Shown: positions 47,501 through 56,400 of the stretch, one piece after another
Numbering within the stretch: position 1 is the stretch's first letter
Layout: each line of letters opens with the position of its first letter
Assembly: GCF_034424315.1 (NCBI RefSeq)
Contig: NZ_CP139972.1
Location: 6,766,501-6,830,500, forward strand
Length of the DNA: 64,000 bases
DNA from: Chitinophaga sancti
GTDB taxonomy: Bacteria; Bacteroidota; Bacteroidia; Chitinophagales; Chitinophagaceae
Direction: 5' to 3'
Program-made: the position numbers and the translations under genes
The notes under the pieces: generated by a model
Seen by the model: the letters and a program-made list of their open reading frames with translations, nothing else
The model's database searches: none
Told to the model about the DNA's origin: nothing

Positions 47501-48517
47501 CAGGTAGCAGATTCCGTGATGGAACGTGTGTATAACGAAGTGAAGACCCCCTATAAATACGGCCTTGTCATGGTGCCTGCAAATGACACCCTGAAAATGG
47601 ACTGCCCCGGTATCTTCCGGAAAAACAACGAATGGTACATGGTCTACATCGTATTTGATGGACGGGGCTACGAAACCTGGCTGGCCAAAAGCAAAGACCT
47701 GCTGAACTGGCAAAGCCTTGGCAAAATGATGTCCTTTTCTGACAGCGCTACCTGGGATGCTAACCAGAAAGCCGGCTATACCGCCCTGCAGGATTACAAA
47801 TGGGGTGGTAATTACGAATGGCCTGCCTACAAAGGAAAACATTGGTTATCTTACTTTGGTGGTGTAAGCACCGGTTATGAAGCAGGTTTATTATCCATTG
47901 GTATTGCTTATACTGACCAGGATATTACCAAAGCCCATGAGTGGAAAAGATTGCCACAGCCCGTGCTGAAAGCAACGGATGCTGATGCCGGCTGGTGGGA
48001 GAACAATACGATCTACAAAAGTTCTGTGATCCGCGATGTACAAAAACGAACTGGTCATTCCTTCATCATGTATTACAATGCAAAAGGAGATAGCCTGAAA
48101 CCAAAGAGAGGGAAGGAGCGGATAGGTATGGCGGTATCTGATGATATGGAACACTGGTCACGCTGGAGCAGGGATCCCATACTGGATCATTACACAGGCA
48201 TTACAGGAGATGCAGTGATACAGCAAATGGATAGCCTGTATGTGATGTTCTATTACGGTGCCTTCTGGAAAGACAAGCCAAAAGAAGCTTTCAACCGTTT
48301 CGCCTGCTCTTATGACCTCGTGCATTGGACAGACTGGAAAGGAGCTGATCTGATCAATTCTTCCGAACCTTATGACAACCTCTTTGCACACAAATCTTTT
48401 GTAGTGAAATGGAATGGTGTCGTCTATCATTATTACTGCGCAGTAGACAAGGCAGGGCATAGGGGCATAGCAGTAGCTACTTCAGTTGATAAAGGGAAAA
48501 GTAAATTAACTTATTAA
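44552..48517 (+). CDS. GH106-type alpha-L-rhamnosidase fused to a GH43-like five-bladed propeller
   Basis: 1321 residues; signal peptide ~1-19 (LHAQQ). Residues ~22-840 fit GH106: PWVFWYWMYAAVSPEGIHADLVAMKEAGLGG (N-terminal barrel strand), LHVDSWECGSQNWSSVF (Glu410 region), FSAESTAPMITADGME and FHVFAHNPW. Residues ~865-980 are a GH2-like sugar-binding jelly roll (LLDLGNVANIAAVKVNDTDCGITWTPPYRVDI). Residues ~990-1321 are a GH43/GH32-like propeller (MDCPGIFRKNNEWYMVYIVFDGRGYETWLAKSKDL; later FNRFACSYDLVHWTDW). GH106 enzymes of gut Bacteroides act on rhamnosyl bonds of rhamnogalacturonan-II and RG-I. The activity of the propeller is unknown. The next gene starts 1 base after the stop. Confidence 0.86.
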   Translation: MRSVLICFLLLLSTTLHAQQNAKPWVFWYWMYAAVSPEGIHADLVAMKEAGLGGAYLMPINGKTTYTPVAEQLSPAWWELVHYASQQADSLGLQLGMHFCDGFAVAGGPWITPALSMQKVVWTSTEVKGQFNGILPQPTTNEAYYKDIAVLAFPLIKEDQSTPVVTTSLPNVNAQILANKNNKDNIKSTDPCWIQYTYAAPFTCRSILIRGNNYQAQRLKLSVSDDGISFHEVLQMTAPRHGWADSDADHTYSIPATTSRYFRFDYNKAGSEPGAEDLDNAKWKQSLKITGIHLSNQPRIDQFEGKSGAIWRISNTITNTDLAIPQDQIIDLTAKTDAKGHLQWKAPKGDWTILRIGHTSTGHKNVTGGAGAGLECDKFNPAAVRFQFDHWYGEALKRAKLSVLHVDSWECGSQNWSSVFRDAFKKQHGYDLLKWLPAMAGIPVNNGPASEQFLSDIRRTINHLIQVNFYDTLSVLAHSNGVAFSAESTAPMITADGMEHYHAVDYPMGEFWLRSPTHDKPNDMLDAISGAHVYDKQIIQAEAFTELRNNWDEYPGMLKTSIDRNFALGINKLVFHVFAHNPWMDKKPGMTLNGIGLYFQRDQTWWPYVSGMVDYVTRCQQLLQQGKPVVDIGVYTGDNLPKRAVLPARLVPLLPTLFGDSTIQREKRRLANVGEPTMEMPAGVTASANISKAEDWIDPLHGYAYDSYNRPADSARYRISLKLTDTLKHINVPPDFISGEPGIAWTHRSAPDKEIYFVSNQQDKERHLQLSFRVQNKMPVLYDAVQDMYLQPEASQVKGDRTELSLSLPPNGSMFVLFTNKPLHNVHKQTNDAPFKTLDNPWKVSFTPNDTVLFEKLTDWSQHASGKIRYFSGTAHYIQNFQLDNPPAAILLDLGNVANIAAVKVNDTDCGITWTPPYRVDISKAVHPGLNKIDIAVTNTWANRIIGDRTQPKTTYSIVADKQAGGHLLPAGLLGPVKLLSDYQVADSVMERVYNEVKTPYKYGLVMVPANDTLKMDCPGIFRKNNEWYMVYIVFDGRGYETWLAKSKDLLNWQSLGKMMSFSDSATWDANQKAGYTALQDYKWGGNYEWPAYKGKHWLSYFGGVSTGYEAGLLSIGIAYTDQDITKAHEWKRLPQPVLKATDADAGWWENNTIYKSSVIRDVQKRTGHSFIMYYNAKGDSLKPKRGKERIGMAVSDDMEHWSRWSRDPILDHYTGITGDAVIQQMDSLYVMFYYGAFWKDKPKEAFNRFACSYDLVHWTDWKGADLINSSEPYDNLFAHKSFVVKWNGVVYHYYCAVDKAGHRGIAVATSVDKGKSKLTY

Positions 48518-48518
48518 T

Positions 48519-51500
48519 ATGATCCGGATTATCCTCGTCAGCATATGTTTATCCTTTTTGATGCCAGCCAGCGCACAGCAGTTATTTGATGATGATTGGC
48601 TGTTCTACAGGGGCAATGCACAGGGTGCTGAAAATCCTGCATTCAATGATAAAGAATGGAGAAAAGTAGACCTGCCGCATGACTGGAGCATAGAAGACCT
48701 GCCGGGCACAAATTCACCGTTTAGTCCGGGAGCGATCAGCCAGGTAAGTGGTGGTTTTACCACCGGTGGTACCGGCTGGTATCGCAAGCATTTTACTGTT
48801 TCAAAAAAGACCCCAAAATTGATCCTGCAATTCGATGGTGTATACATGAATGCTACGATCTGGCTCAATGGAAAAAAGTTAGGCAAACACCCCTATGGGT
48901 ATACCACATTCAGTTATGATATTACTGATAAAGTAGAAGAAGGGAAAGAGAATGTGCTTGCAGTACTTGTAAGGAATGAAGGAGAGAATAGCCGCTGGTA
49001 TGCGGGTTCAGGTATTTACAGGCATGTATGGTTAAAGAGTCACCAGCACAACATTTTCATCACTACGCCGCTTGTGAATAGAAACGCAGCGACTGTTGTT
49101 ATTAAAACTAATGAACAGGCGACTACCCGTATTTACAACCAGGTTGGAGTATTGGTCGCCACACAACCATCCACCCCATCTGTAAGCCAGCAATTCCATA
49201 TCGCCAAACCATCCCTCTGGTCAGTAGATACCCCCGGTCTGTACAAAGCCATTACAATTATCGATACTGATACAATTACCACTCTTTTCGGTATCCGCAC
49301 CTTTACCGTTGATGCCGTAAACGGTGCCCGTCTGAATGGTATCCCTATCAAGCTAAAAGGCGGCTGCGTGCACCACGACAACGGCCCCCTGGGTGCCAAA
49401 GCCTACGATCGCGCAGAAGAACGAAAAGTAGCCTTACTGAAAGCAAGTGGATACAATGCTATCCGTTGTGCCCATAATCCCCCTTCTCCGGCTTTTTTAG
49501 ACGCTTGCGACCGTTTAGGTATGTTAGTGGTCGACGAGGCATTTGATACCTGGAAAGACCCTAAAAACCCCGAAGATTACCATGTATTCTTCAACGACTG
49601 GTGGCAGCGAGATCTTGAAAGCATGGTAAACAGGGATAGGAACCATCCTGCTGTGATCATGTGGAGCATTGGCAACGAAATCCCTCACCGGGAAAAACCG
49701 GAAGTAGCTGCCGTCGCCCATACCCTGCGCCACTACCTCTTACAGCTGGACAGCACCCGCCTTATTACCTGTGGTGTAAACGGCATCGCCCCCGATAAAG
49801 ATACTTTCCTCTCCGCCCTCGATGTGGCGGGCTATAACTATGCCCTGGATAAATACGAACCTGATCATGCACGTGTACCCAATCGCGTAATCATGGCTAC
49901 TGAATCTTTTCCGCTGGATGCCGGTACCTACTGGGAAGGCGTGATCAAACATCCCTGGGTGATCGGTGATTTCGTCTGGACAGCCTTCGACTACATCGGC
50001 GAAGCCAGCATCGGTTGGTTAGGCTATATGCAGCACCAGGGTTTCTATCCCTGGAACCTCGCGTATTGTGGAGACATAGACATCTGTGGCTGGAAACGTC
50101 CGCAATCCTATTACCGCGATGCCCTCTGGATGCCCGGTCAGTTATCCCTCTTTGTACACCCACCGCAGCCAACTTATGCACTTAACCCTGACAAAATAGA
50201 CTGGAGCCGCTGGGAATGGCAGGATGTAAGCGATAGCTGGAACTGGCCGGGTAATGAAGGCAAACCATTGGAAGTGGTCGCCTACAGTTCATATGAGCAG
50301 GTAGAATTATTCCTCAATGGCAAATCACTGGGCAAAAAAGCAGTCAAAGATCACAGTGCCAGCTGGCAGGTACCCTATACAGCAGGTACCCTTACCGCTG
50401 TAGCAGGGAAAAAGAAGGCGACCCTGGTTACCACCGGCCCGGCAGAAAAATTACAATTACAATCCGATACCCTGCAGCTCGCACCCAATAACCAGGACCT
50501 TGCCTACATCACCGTCAATGTACTGGATAGTGCAGGCCATCGCCATCGGGGCGATACCTCAATGATCAATTTTAAAGTAGAAGGCCCTGCCACTATCGTA
50601 GGCGTCGGCAACGCGGATCCCCGCAGCCTGGAAAGTAACCAGGCGGCCCGGAGAAAAGCCTTCCATGGCCGCGCCCTGGTGATCATCAAAGCAGGTAAAA
50701 CACCCGGTGCCATTCGTCTCACAGCCAGCAGTCCAAATTTACAAGCTGCCGAAATCACCTTCAATAGCGCCGGCCTGCAGCCATCAGCCATCACATTCAA
50801 CAATACCCGTCCCCAATGGATCGCTTATGAGGAAATGCCTGATAGTCTGAGGCTGGTACCCGGTTTGCCCGATGATAAAACCAAAGCACAACAAAGGACG
50901 GTCACTCCCTTATTCCGCAAAACCTTCACTACCACCCAACCTGTAAAATCCGCCCGGCTCAGCATCACCGGACTAGGGCATTACGAGTGTACCATCAATG
51001 GTAAAAAAGTCGGTAATCATTTCCTGGCCCCCGGCTGGACAAACTACGACAAACGTGTTTTATACAATAGCTACGATATCACCCATTACCTTAAAAACGG
51101 GGAAAACGCCATCGGCGTCATCGTTGGCAATGGCTTTTATTACATCAACAAAGAAAGATACCATAAACTGCTCACTGCATTCGGCTATCCAAAAATGTAC
51201 TGCGAGCTGGAACTCACCTACCTGGATGGTAGCAGGACAACGATCGTCTCTGACCAAAGCTGGAAAACAGCTCCCTCACCTGTTACTTATACCAGCATCT
51301 ACGGTGGTGAAGACTACGATGCCCGGCTGGAGCAGGATGGCTGGGATTGCCCGGGATTTGATGATCAAAGCTGGCAAAATGCCTTAGTGGTTAAAGCGCC
51401 CAAAGGTACACTGGAAGAAGAAAAAGACTACCCGGTCACACTTGCGGAATCCATCCCTGTCAAATCTGTCCATAACAATGTCTACGATTTTGGTCAGAAC

Positions 51501-53096
51501 GCATCCGGCATCATCTCTTTAAAGATAAAAGGTCACAAAGGGCAAACCATCCAGTTAATCCCTGCTGAATTATTAACATCCACCGGTCTTGCAAACCAGC
51601 GGGCTACCGGCAAACCTTATTACTACAGTTATACCCTGAAAGGCAATCAGGTCGAAGAATGGCAGCCCCGCTTTACCTACACAGGTTTTCGCTATGTACA
51701 GGTAGAAGGTGCCAGGCCGGATCAGATCATTGACCTGAAATTATTGCACAACCGGAACTCTTCTCCTGAAAATGGCAGCTTTACCTGCTCCAATCCCTTA
51801 TTCAACCAGATCTACGACCTGGTCAAATGGGCCATCAAAAGTAATCTGCAAAGTGTAGCTACGGACTGCCCGCACCGAGAAAAACTTGGCTGGCTGGAAC
51901 AGGATTACCTCATGGGAAATTCTATCCAGTTCAATTACGATGTGCGCCTTCTTTATCAAAAACTAGTCAGGGATATGATCGATGCACAAACCCCGGAAGG
52001 CCTCGTTCCCGACATTGCCCCCGAATATGTTTTCTTCGATGATAAAGGTTTTGGCTTTCGCGATTCTCCGGAATGGGGGAGTGCCTGTGTGATCCTGCCA
52101 TGGCTGCTCTACAAATGGTATGGGGATATCGGAACGATGCAAACGGCTTACCCCATGATGCAGCGATATATTGCTTATTTAGAAAGTAAAGCAAACAATC
52201 ATATCCTATCATATGGTCTCGGCGACTGGTTCGACTATGGCCCTGCCCGCCCCGGTGTTGCACAACTCACCCCCAAAGACCTCACCGCTACTGCCATCTA
52301 TTATTATGATTGCAAGCTAATGGCAGATATGGCAGCTGTGCTGAAAAAGAAAGATGCCGGCACTTACCGTACGCTGGCCGCCGATATCAAATCAGCTTTC
52401 AACAATAAATTCTTTAACAAACAAACCAACGTATACGCCACCGGCAGCCAAACCGCCATGGCAATGCCCCTCTGTACCGGCCTCGTAGATGAAACAAACA
52501 AAGCAGCCGTATTTAAAAACCTCACCGACAGCATTATTCACAATAATAATAAACTCACTGCCGGCGATATCGGTTTTCATTTCCTGGTGCAAGCCTTGCA
52601 GGAAGGCGGCGCCTCTCAGCTTATTTATGATATGAACTGTCGTAACGATGTGCCTGGCTATGGTTACCAGATCGCCAAAGGCGCTACTGCACTCACAGAA
52701 TCATGGCCCGCACTTGCCGAAGTTTCCAACAATCACCTCATGCTGGGCCATATCATAGAATGGTTTTACAACGGCCTTGCCGGCATCCAGCAATCAGCCA
52801 GCTCCATCGCATACCGCGACATTGTCATCAAACCAGAAATAGTAGGTGATATCACACACGTAAAAGCAAGCTATCACATTCCCGATGGTATCATTCGCAG
52901 TGAATGGGAACTAAAGAATCAACATTTTACCTTACATGTAAGCATTCCATCAAACACAAAAGCGAGTATAATGCTCCCCATTACTTCCGCCCAAAGCATT
53001 TCAAAAAACGGTCAGAAAATCAAACCCACACAATATGAAAACGGTAGGGCTGTCATCAGAATAAGTTCCGGTGAGTACACATTTTCCGTTTATTAA
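48519..53096 (+). CDS. GH2 glycoside hydrolase (beta-galactosidase/beta-glucuronidase type) fused to GH78 alpha-L-rhamnosidase
   Basis: 1525 residues; signal peptide ~1-19 (PASAQ). Residues ~20-550 are a GH2: sugar-binding jelly roll with DLPHDWSIED and GTGWYRKHF, Ig-like domain, and TIM barrel with GGCVHHDNGPLG, IMWSIGNEIPH (Glu387, acid/base) and IMATESFP (Glu462, nucleophile). Residues ~575-750 are DUF4982 and Ig-like linker domains (LEVVAYSSYEQVELFLNGKSLG). Residues ~790-1525 are a complete GH78 with DCPHREKLGW (Asp1116, Glu1121) and GATALTESWP (candidate base Glu). Each half has full domain length and both catalytic sets. Last gene of the operon; a 346-base gap follows. Cutting a beta-galactoside or glucuronide next to rhamnose is inferred. 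Confidence 0.92.
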   Translation: MIRIILVSICLSFLMPASAQQLFDDDWLFYRGNAQGAENPAFNDKEWRKVDLPHDWSIEDLPGTNSPFSPGAISQVSGGFTTGGTGWYRKHFTVSKKTPKLILQFDGVYMNATIWLNGKKLGKHPYGYTTFSYDITDKVEEGKENVLAVLVRNEGENSRWYAGSGIYRHVWLKSHQHNIFITTPLVNRNAATVVIKTNEQATTRIYNQVGVLVATQPSTPSVSQQFHIAKPSLWSVDTPGLYKAITIIDTDTITTLFGIRTFTVDAVNGARLNGIPIKLKGGCVHHDNGPLGAKAYDRAEERKVALLKASGYNAIRCAHNPPSPAFLDACDRLGMLVVDEAFDTWKDPKNPEDYHVFFNDWWQRDLESMVNRDRNHPAVIMWSIGNEIPHREKPEVAAVAHTLRHYLLQLDSTRLITCGVNGIAPDKDTFLSALDVAGYNYALDKYEPDHARVPNRVIMATESFPLDAGTYWEGVIKHPWVIGDFVWTAFDYIGEASIGWLGYMQHQGFYPWNLAYCGDIDICGWKRPQSYYRDALWMPGQLSLFVHPPQPTYALNPDKIDWSRWEWQDVSDSWNWPGNEGKPLEVVAYSSYEQVELFLNGKSLGKKAVKDHSASWQVPYTAGTLTAVAGKKKATLVTTGPAEKLQLQSDTLQLAPNNQDLAYITVNVLDSAGHRHRGDTSMINFKVEGPATIVGVGNADPRSLESNQAARRKAFHGRALVIIKAGKTPGAIRLTASSPNLQAAEITFNSAGLQPSAITFNNTRPQWIAYEEMPDSLRLVPGLPDDKTKAQQRTVTPLFRKTFTTTQPVKSARLSITGLGHYECTINGKKVGNHFLAPGWTNYDKRVLYNSYDITHYLKNGENAIGVIVGNGFYYINKERYHKLLTAFGYPKMYCELELTYLDGSRTTIVSDQSWKTAPSPVTYTSIYGGEDYDARLEQDGWDCPGFDDQSWQNALVVKAPKGTLEEEKDYPVTLAESIPVKSVHNNVYDFGQNASGIISLKIKGHKGQTIQLIPAELLTSTGLANQRATGKPYYYSYTLKGNQVEEWQPRFTYTGFRYVQVEGARPDQIIDLKLLHNRNSSPENGSFTCSNPLFNQIYDLVKWAIKSNLQSVATDCPHREKLGWLEQDYLMGNSIQFNYDVRLLYQKLVRDMIDAQTPEGLVPDIAPEYVFFDDKGFGFRDSPEWGSACVILPWLLYKWYGDIGTMQTAYPMMQRYIAYLESKANNHILSYGLGDWFDYGPARPGVAQLTPKDLTATAIYYYDCKLMADMAAVLKKKDAGTYRTLAADIKSAFNNKFFNKQTNVYATGSQTAMAMPLCTGLVDETNKAAVFKNLTDSIIHNNNKLTAGDIGFHFLVQALQEGGASQLIYDMNCRNDVPGYGYQIAKGATALTESWPALAEVSNNHLMLGHIIEWFYNGLAGIQQSASSIAYRDIVIKPEIVGDITHVKASYHIPDGIIRSEWELKNQHFTLHVSIPSNTKASIMLPITSAQSISKNGQKIKPTQYENGRAVIRISSGEYTFSVY

Positions 53097-53162
53097 AACC
53101 GACGCATTTTCGCCACTGTTAAAAAAATTATAAAAAGTTAGCGCGTGTTAATAAAAAATTTT

Positions 53163-53170
53163 TAGATTTG
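53163..53170 (+). promoter_or_regulatory. candidate -7 element TAGATTTG
   Basis: TAGATTTG matches the Bacteroidota TAnnTTTG consensus exactly. TTAG at 53138-53141, 21 bases upstream, is one base from the TTTG -33 element. Transcription would begin near 53177, giving a leader of about 265 bases that includes the 23-bp repeats. Confidence 0.35.
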
Positions 53171-53210
53171 TTACTCAACCTTGTGTAATGCAAGATCACG
53201 TTATGGGTAT

Positions 53211-53279
53211 TTATTGATTAATCCAGTGAGTAGTATTTCATTTATCCGGTGTGTAGTAATTGATTAATCCAATTGTTAA
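53211..53279 (+). repeat. three 23-bp imperfect tandem repeats upstream of susC
   Basis: Units at 53211-53233, 53234-53256 and 53257-53279. Units 1 and 3 share the 13-base core ATTGATTAATCCA (53213-53225 and 53259-53271); unit 2 reads TTTCATTTATCCG at the equivalent place. Units 1 and 2 also share the GTGxGTAG end. The period is close to two DNA helical turns, so all units face the same side. This layout is typical of operator arrays for transcription factors. Confidence 0.7.
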
Positions 53280-53442
53280 TTTTTTCACTTAAAACTTTAT
53301 TGTAGTCGGACCAAAAAACGTAACAGCCATCTTTGTTTAACTAAACTAAAACGATTTACTTATTGACCCGGGCACTCCACGGTGTTCAGGGCTGTATAAT
53401 ATGTCCATAAAAGAGTAATCAGATCACATACTAAATAGTTCC

Positions 53443-56400
53443 ATGATGAATCGTAACAACCATTTCATGCGTTGTACAGGATTGCTATTCCTGTTAACCA
53501 TGCTGCAATTCCACACCCTGATGGCCCAGCAAAGGAAGGTCACAGGGCAGGTCTCAGGTAAGGAAGGACCACTCACAAATGTATCAGTGCAGGTAAAAGG
53601 CACCACCACGGGTGCGTACACAGACGACAAAGGACAGTTCACTATCGCAGTGCCTAATTCCAGCGCTGTATTGGTAGTACGTTATGTAGGTATGGAAACC
53701 AAAGAAGTACCTGTCGGGGATCAGACAAACTTTAATATTGTATTAACCTCATCCGCCAGCGATCTGAACGAAGTGGTCGTAGTCGGTTATGGTACTACCA
53801 AACGTACAGACCTCACCGGTAGTGTGGGTAGCGTAAATGCAAACGAGTTGATGGAAAGACCATCCCTCACCCTGCAACAGGCCATGGCAGGTAAAGTAGC
53901 TGGGGTAGCCGTAAATACTAACTCCGGCCGCCCTGGTGGCCGTACCAGCGTACGTATCCGTGGTTTTGGTTCCATCAAAGCTACCAACGATCCGCTGTAT
54001 GTAGTAGATGGTATCGTATACCCTTCTGACATCTCTACCATTAACCCGAACGATATCGAAAGCATGGACATCCTCAAGGATGCATCTGCTACCGCTATCT
54101 ATGGTACCCGTGGTGCGAACGGTGTAATTATGATCACTACTAAAAAAGGTAGTAAGAAAGGTGGTGTAGTTAACTACAGCGGTTATGTAAGTGCCGGTAA
54201 AATGGCCCGCAAACAGGATGTACTGAACTCAAAAGAGTTCCTGGCTACAGAAGACCTGGCTTATGCCAATGCAGCCAAATTCGATCCTACCGGTTTCGCA
54301 AATGGCGCATACAAAGATCCTAAAGTGAAGCGTGCACAATATATCGGTACCCTCTTCGACTCCAACCTGAATCCACTCTACGATGTAGACTGGCAGGATG
54401 CCGTAACACGCACCGCTATCAGCCAGGGTCATAACCTCTCTTTCTCAGGTGGCGACGAAAAGTCTACTTATGGTTTATACCTGGGCTATAATGACGAACA
54501 GGGGGTGATTAAAGAATCTTATGCAAAAAGATATACTGCCCGCGCTACTATGGACCGCCAGATGAATGACTGGCTGAAAGTAGGTGGTACTATCGGTTAC
54601 GTGGTAAACAAAGAAAAAAGACAGGATGCAACCACCGGTGGCAACAACGTAACCCGCCAGATGATCGAAATGATCCCGATCGTTCCTTTCAAATATCCTA
54701 ATGGCACCTACGGTAAAAGAGGAGATTATGAAGGAATGGAATCAGGTGATAACCCACTGTCACAGTTGTACGAAGACAGGCGTCAGTATAATAATAATGT
54801 CTTTAACGGTAACGTATATGCTAATATCCAGCTATACAAAGACCTGGTATTTACCAGTACATTCGGTGCCAACGTGCGTGATGAATACGATCCTTATTTC
54901 AATAGCACGCTCTCTAACCTGGCAAATGAATATGGTAAGAACTATGCTGAAATCACCTCTTATCACTCTACTTTCTACCAGTGGGAAAACCACTTCACCT
55001 ACAATAAGACAATCGGTAAAGATCATCGTGTCAGTGCTACTGTAGGTCAGGAAATACAAAAATTGAACTACCTGAAAGATGTAGTAGCTGTACAAAGCCT
55101 GAGTGACGACTACTATGGCTGGAATAACCTGGGTTCTGCTTCTACGGTAAATACGCCCTCTTCTGAAGCTTACTCATGGGCCATGGCATCATTTTTCGCC
55201 AGGGCAAACTATGCATTCAAAGATCGTTACCTGGTGACATTCACAGGCCGTTATGATGGTAGTTCCCGTTTTGGTGCGGACAATAAGTTTGCCTTCTTCC
55301 CATCTGCAGCATTAGGCTGGCGTTTGTCTGAAGAGCCTTTCCTGAAAGACAACCCAACTGTTAATAACCTGAAACTGCGTGCGAGCTATGGTCTGACCGG
55401 TAACTCCGAAATTGGTCAGTACAAGTCACTGGCAAACATGACTTCCAATACCCTGATCTTCAACGGTACCCGTGCTGCCGGTACTGTAATCAGCACCATG
55501 GCAAACCCGGACCTGAAATGGGAAAAGACCAAACAGGTGGACGTGGGCTTTGACCTCTCCCTGTTCAACAGCCGTGTGAACATCGCTGCTGACTATTATA
55601 AAAAGAATACCAAAGATCTCCTGCTCGATGCACCGGTTCCTGCTTCCAGCGGTTATGCTACGCTGACCCGTAACATTGGTAGCCTGCAGAACTCCGGTTT
55701 CGAATTCAGTCTGAATACGGTGAACATTGATCGTAAAAACTTCTCCTGGAATTCTACGCTCAACTTCTCCACACTGAAGAACAAGATCACTGCACTGGGC
55801 AGCAATAACGAAGACATCTTCATGAACCCTAATTTCCTGGATTATACCAACATCCTGCGTGTGGGTAAATCAGTAAGCTCCTTCTATGGTTATGTGCGTG
55901 AAGGTACCTGGAGCACTGCTGAAGCAACACAGGCTGCGAAGTATGGCGCTAAACCAGGTGACCTGAAGTTCAAAGATATGAACGACGACGGCCAGATTAA
56001 CAGCCGGGACCGCACCATCATTGGTAAAGGTATTCCTGACTGGTATGGTACATTCTCCAACAGTGTACGTTACAAGCAATTTGACTTCCTGCTGGAATTA
56101 CAATATTCCTATGGTAATGATGTATTCAAACTGGCAGAACACTCTTCTGAAGACAGGACCGGTATTGCAAACAGCTTCTCAACCGTGCTGAATGCATGGA
56201 CGCCTGAGCACCAGAATACGCCGATCGCACAGATCAGGCCTACGGCTGCCGGTTACACCAGTAAGCTGGATAATCACAAAGTAGAGAATGGTTCATTCAT
56301 CAGGGGTAAGAATATTTCCTTTGGTTATAACCTGGCAGAAGCTGCCTGTAAGAGAATAGGTGTAGGAAATGCACGTGTATATGTAGCTGCACAGAACTTC

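Larger units (their letters stand above)
53097..53442. other. regulatory region before the third susCD pair of the plus-strand locus
   Basis: 346 AT-rich bases without a gene. They contain an exact -7-type element at 53163-53170, a 23-bp tandem repeat array at 53211-53279, and a second weaker promoter candidate (ATTG 53299-53302 and CATCTTTG 53328-53335). No hairpin terminator for the upstream operon was seen, so read-through into the next susC is possible. Confidence 0.6.

Noticed and set aside
53211..53279. possible CRISPR-like array
   Set aside because: The units are contiguous tandem repeats without spacers and only three in number.
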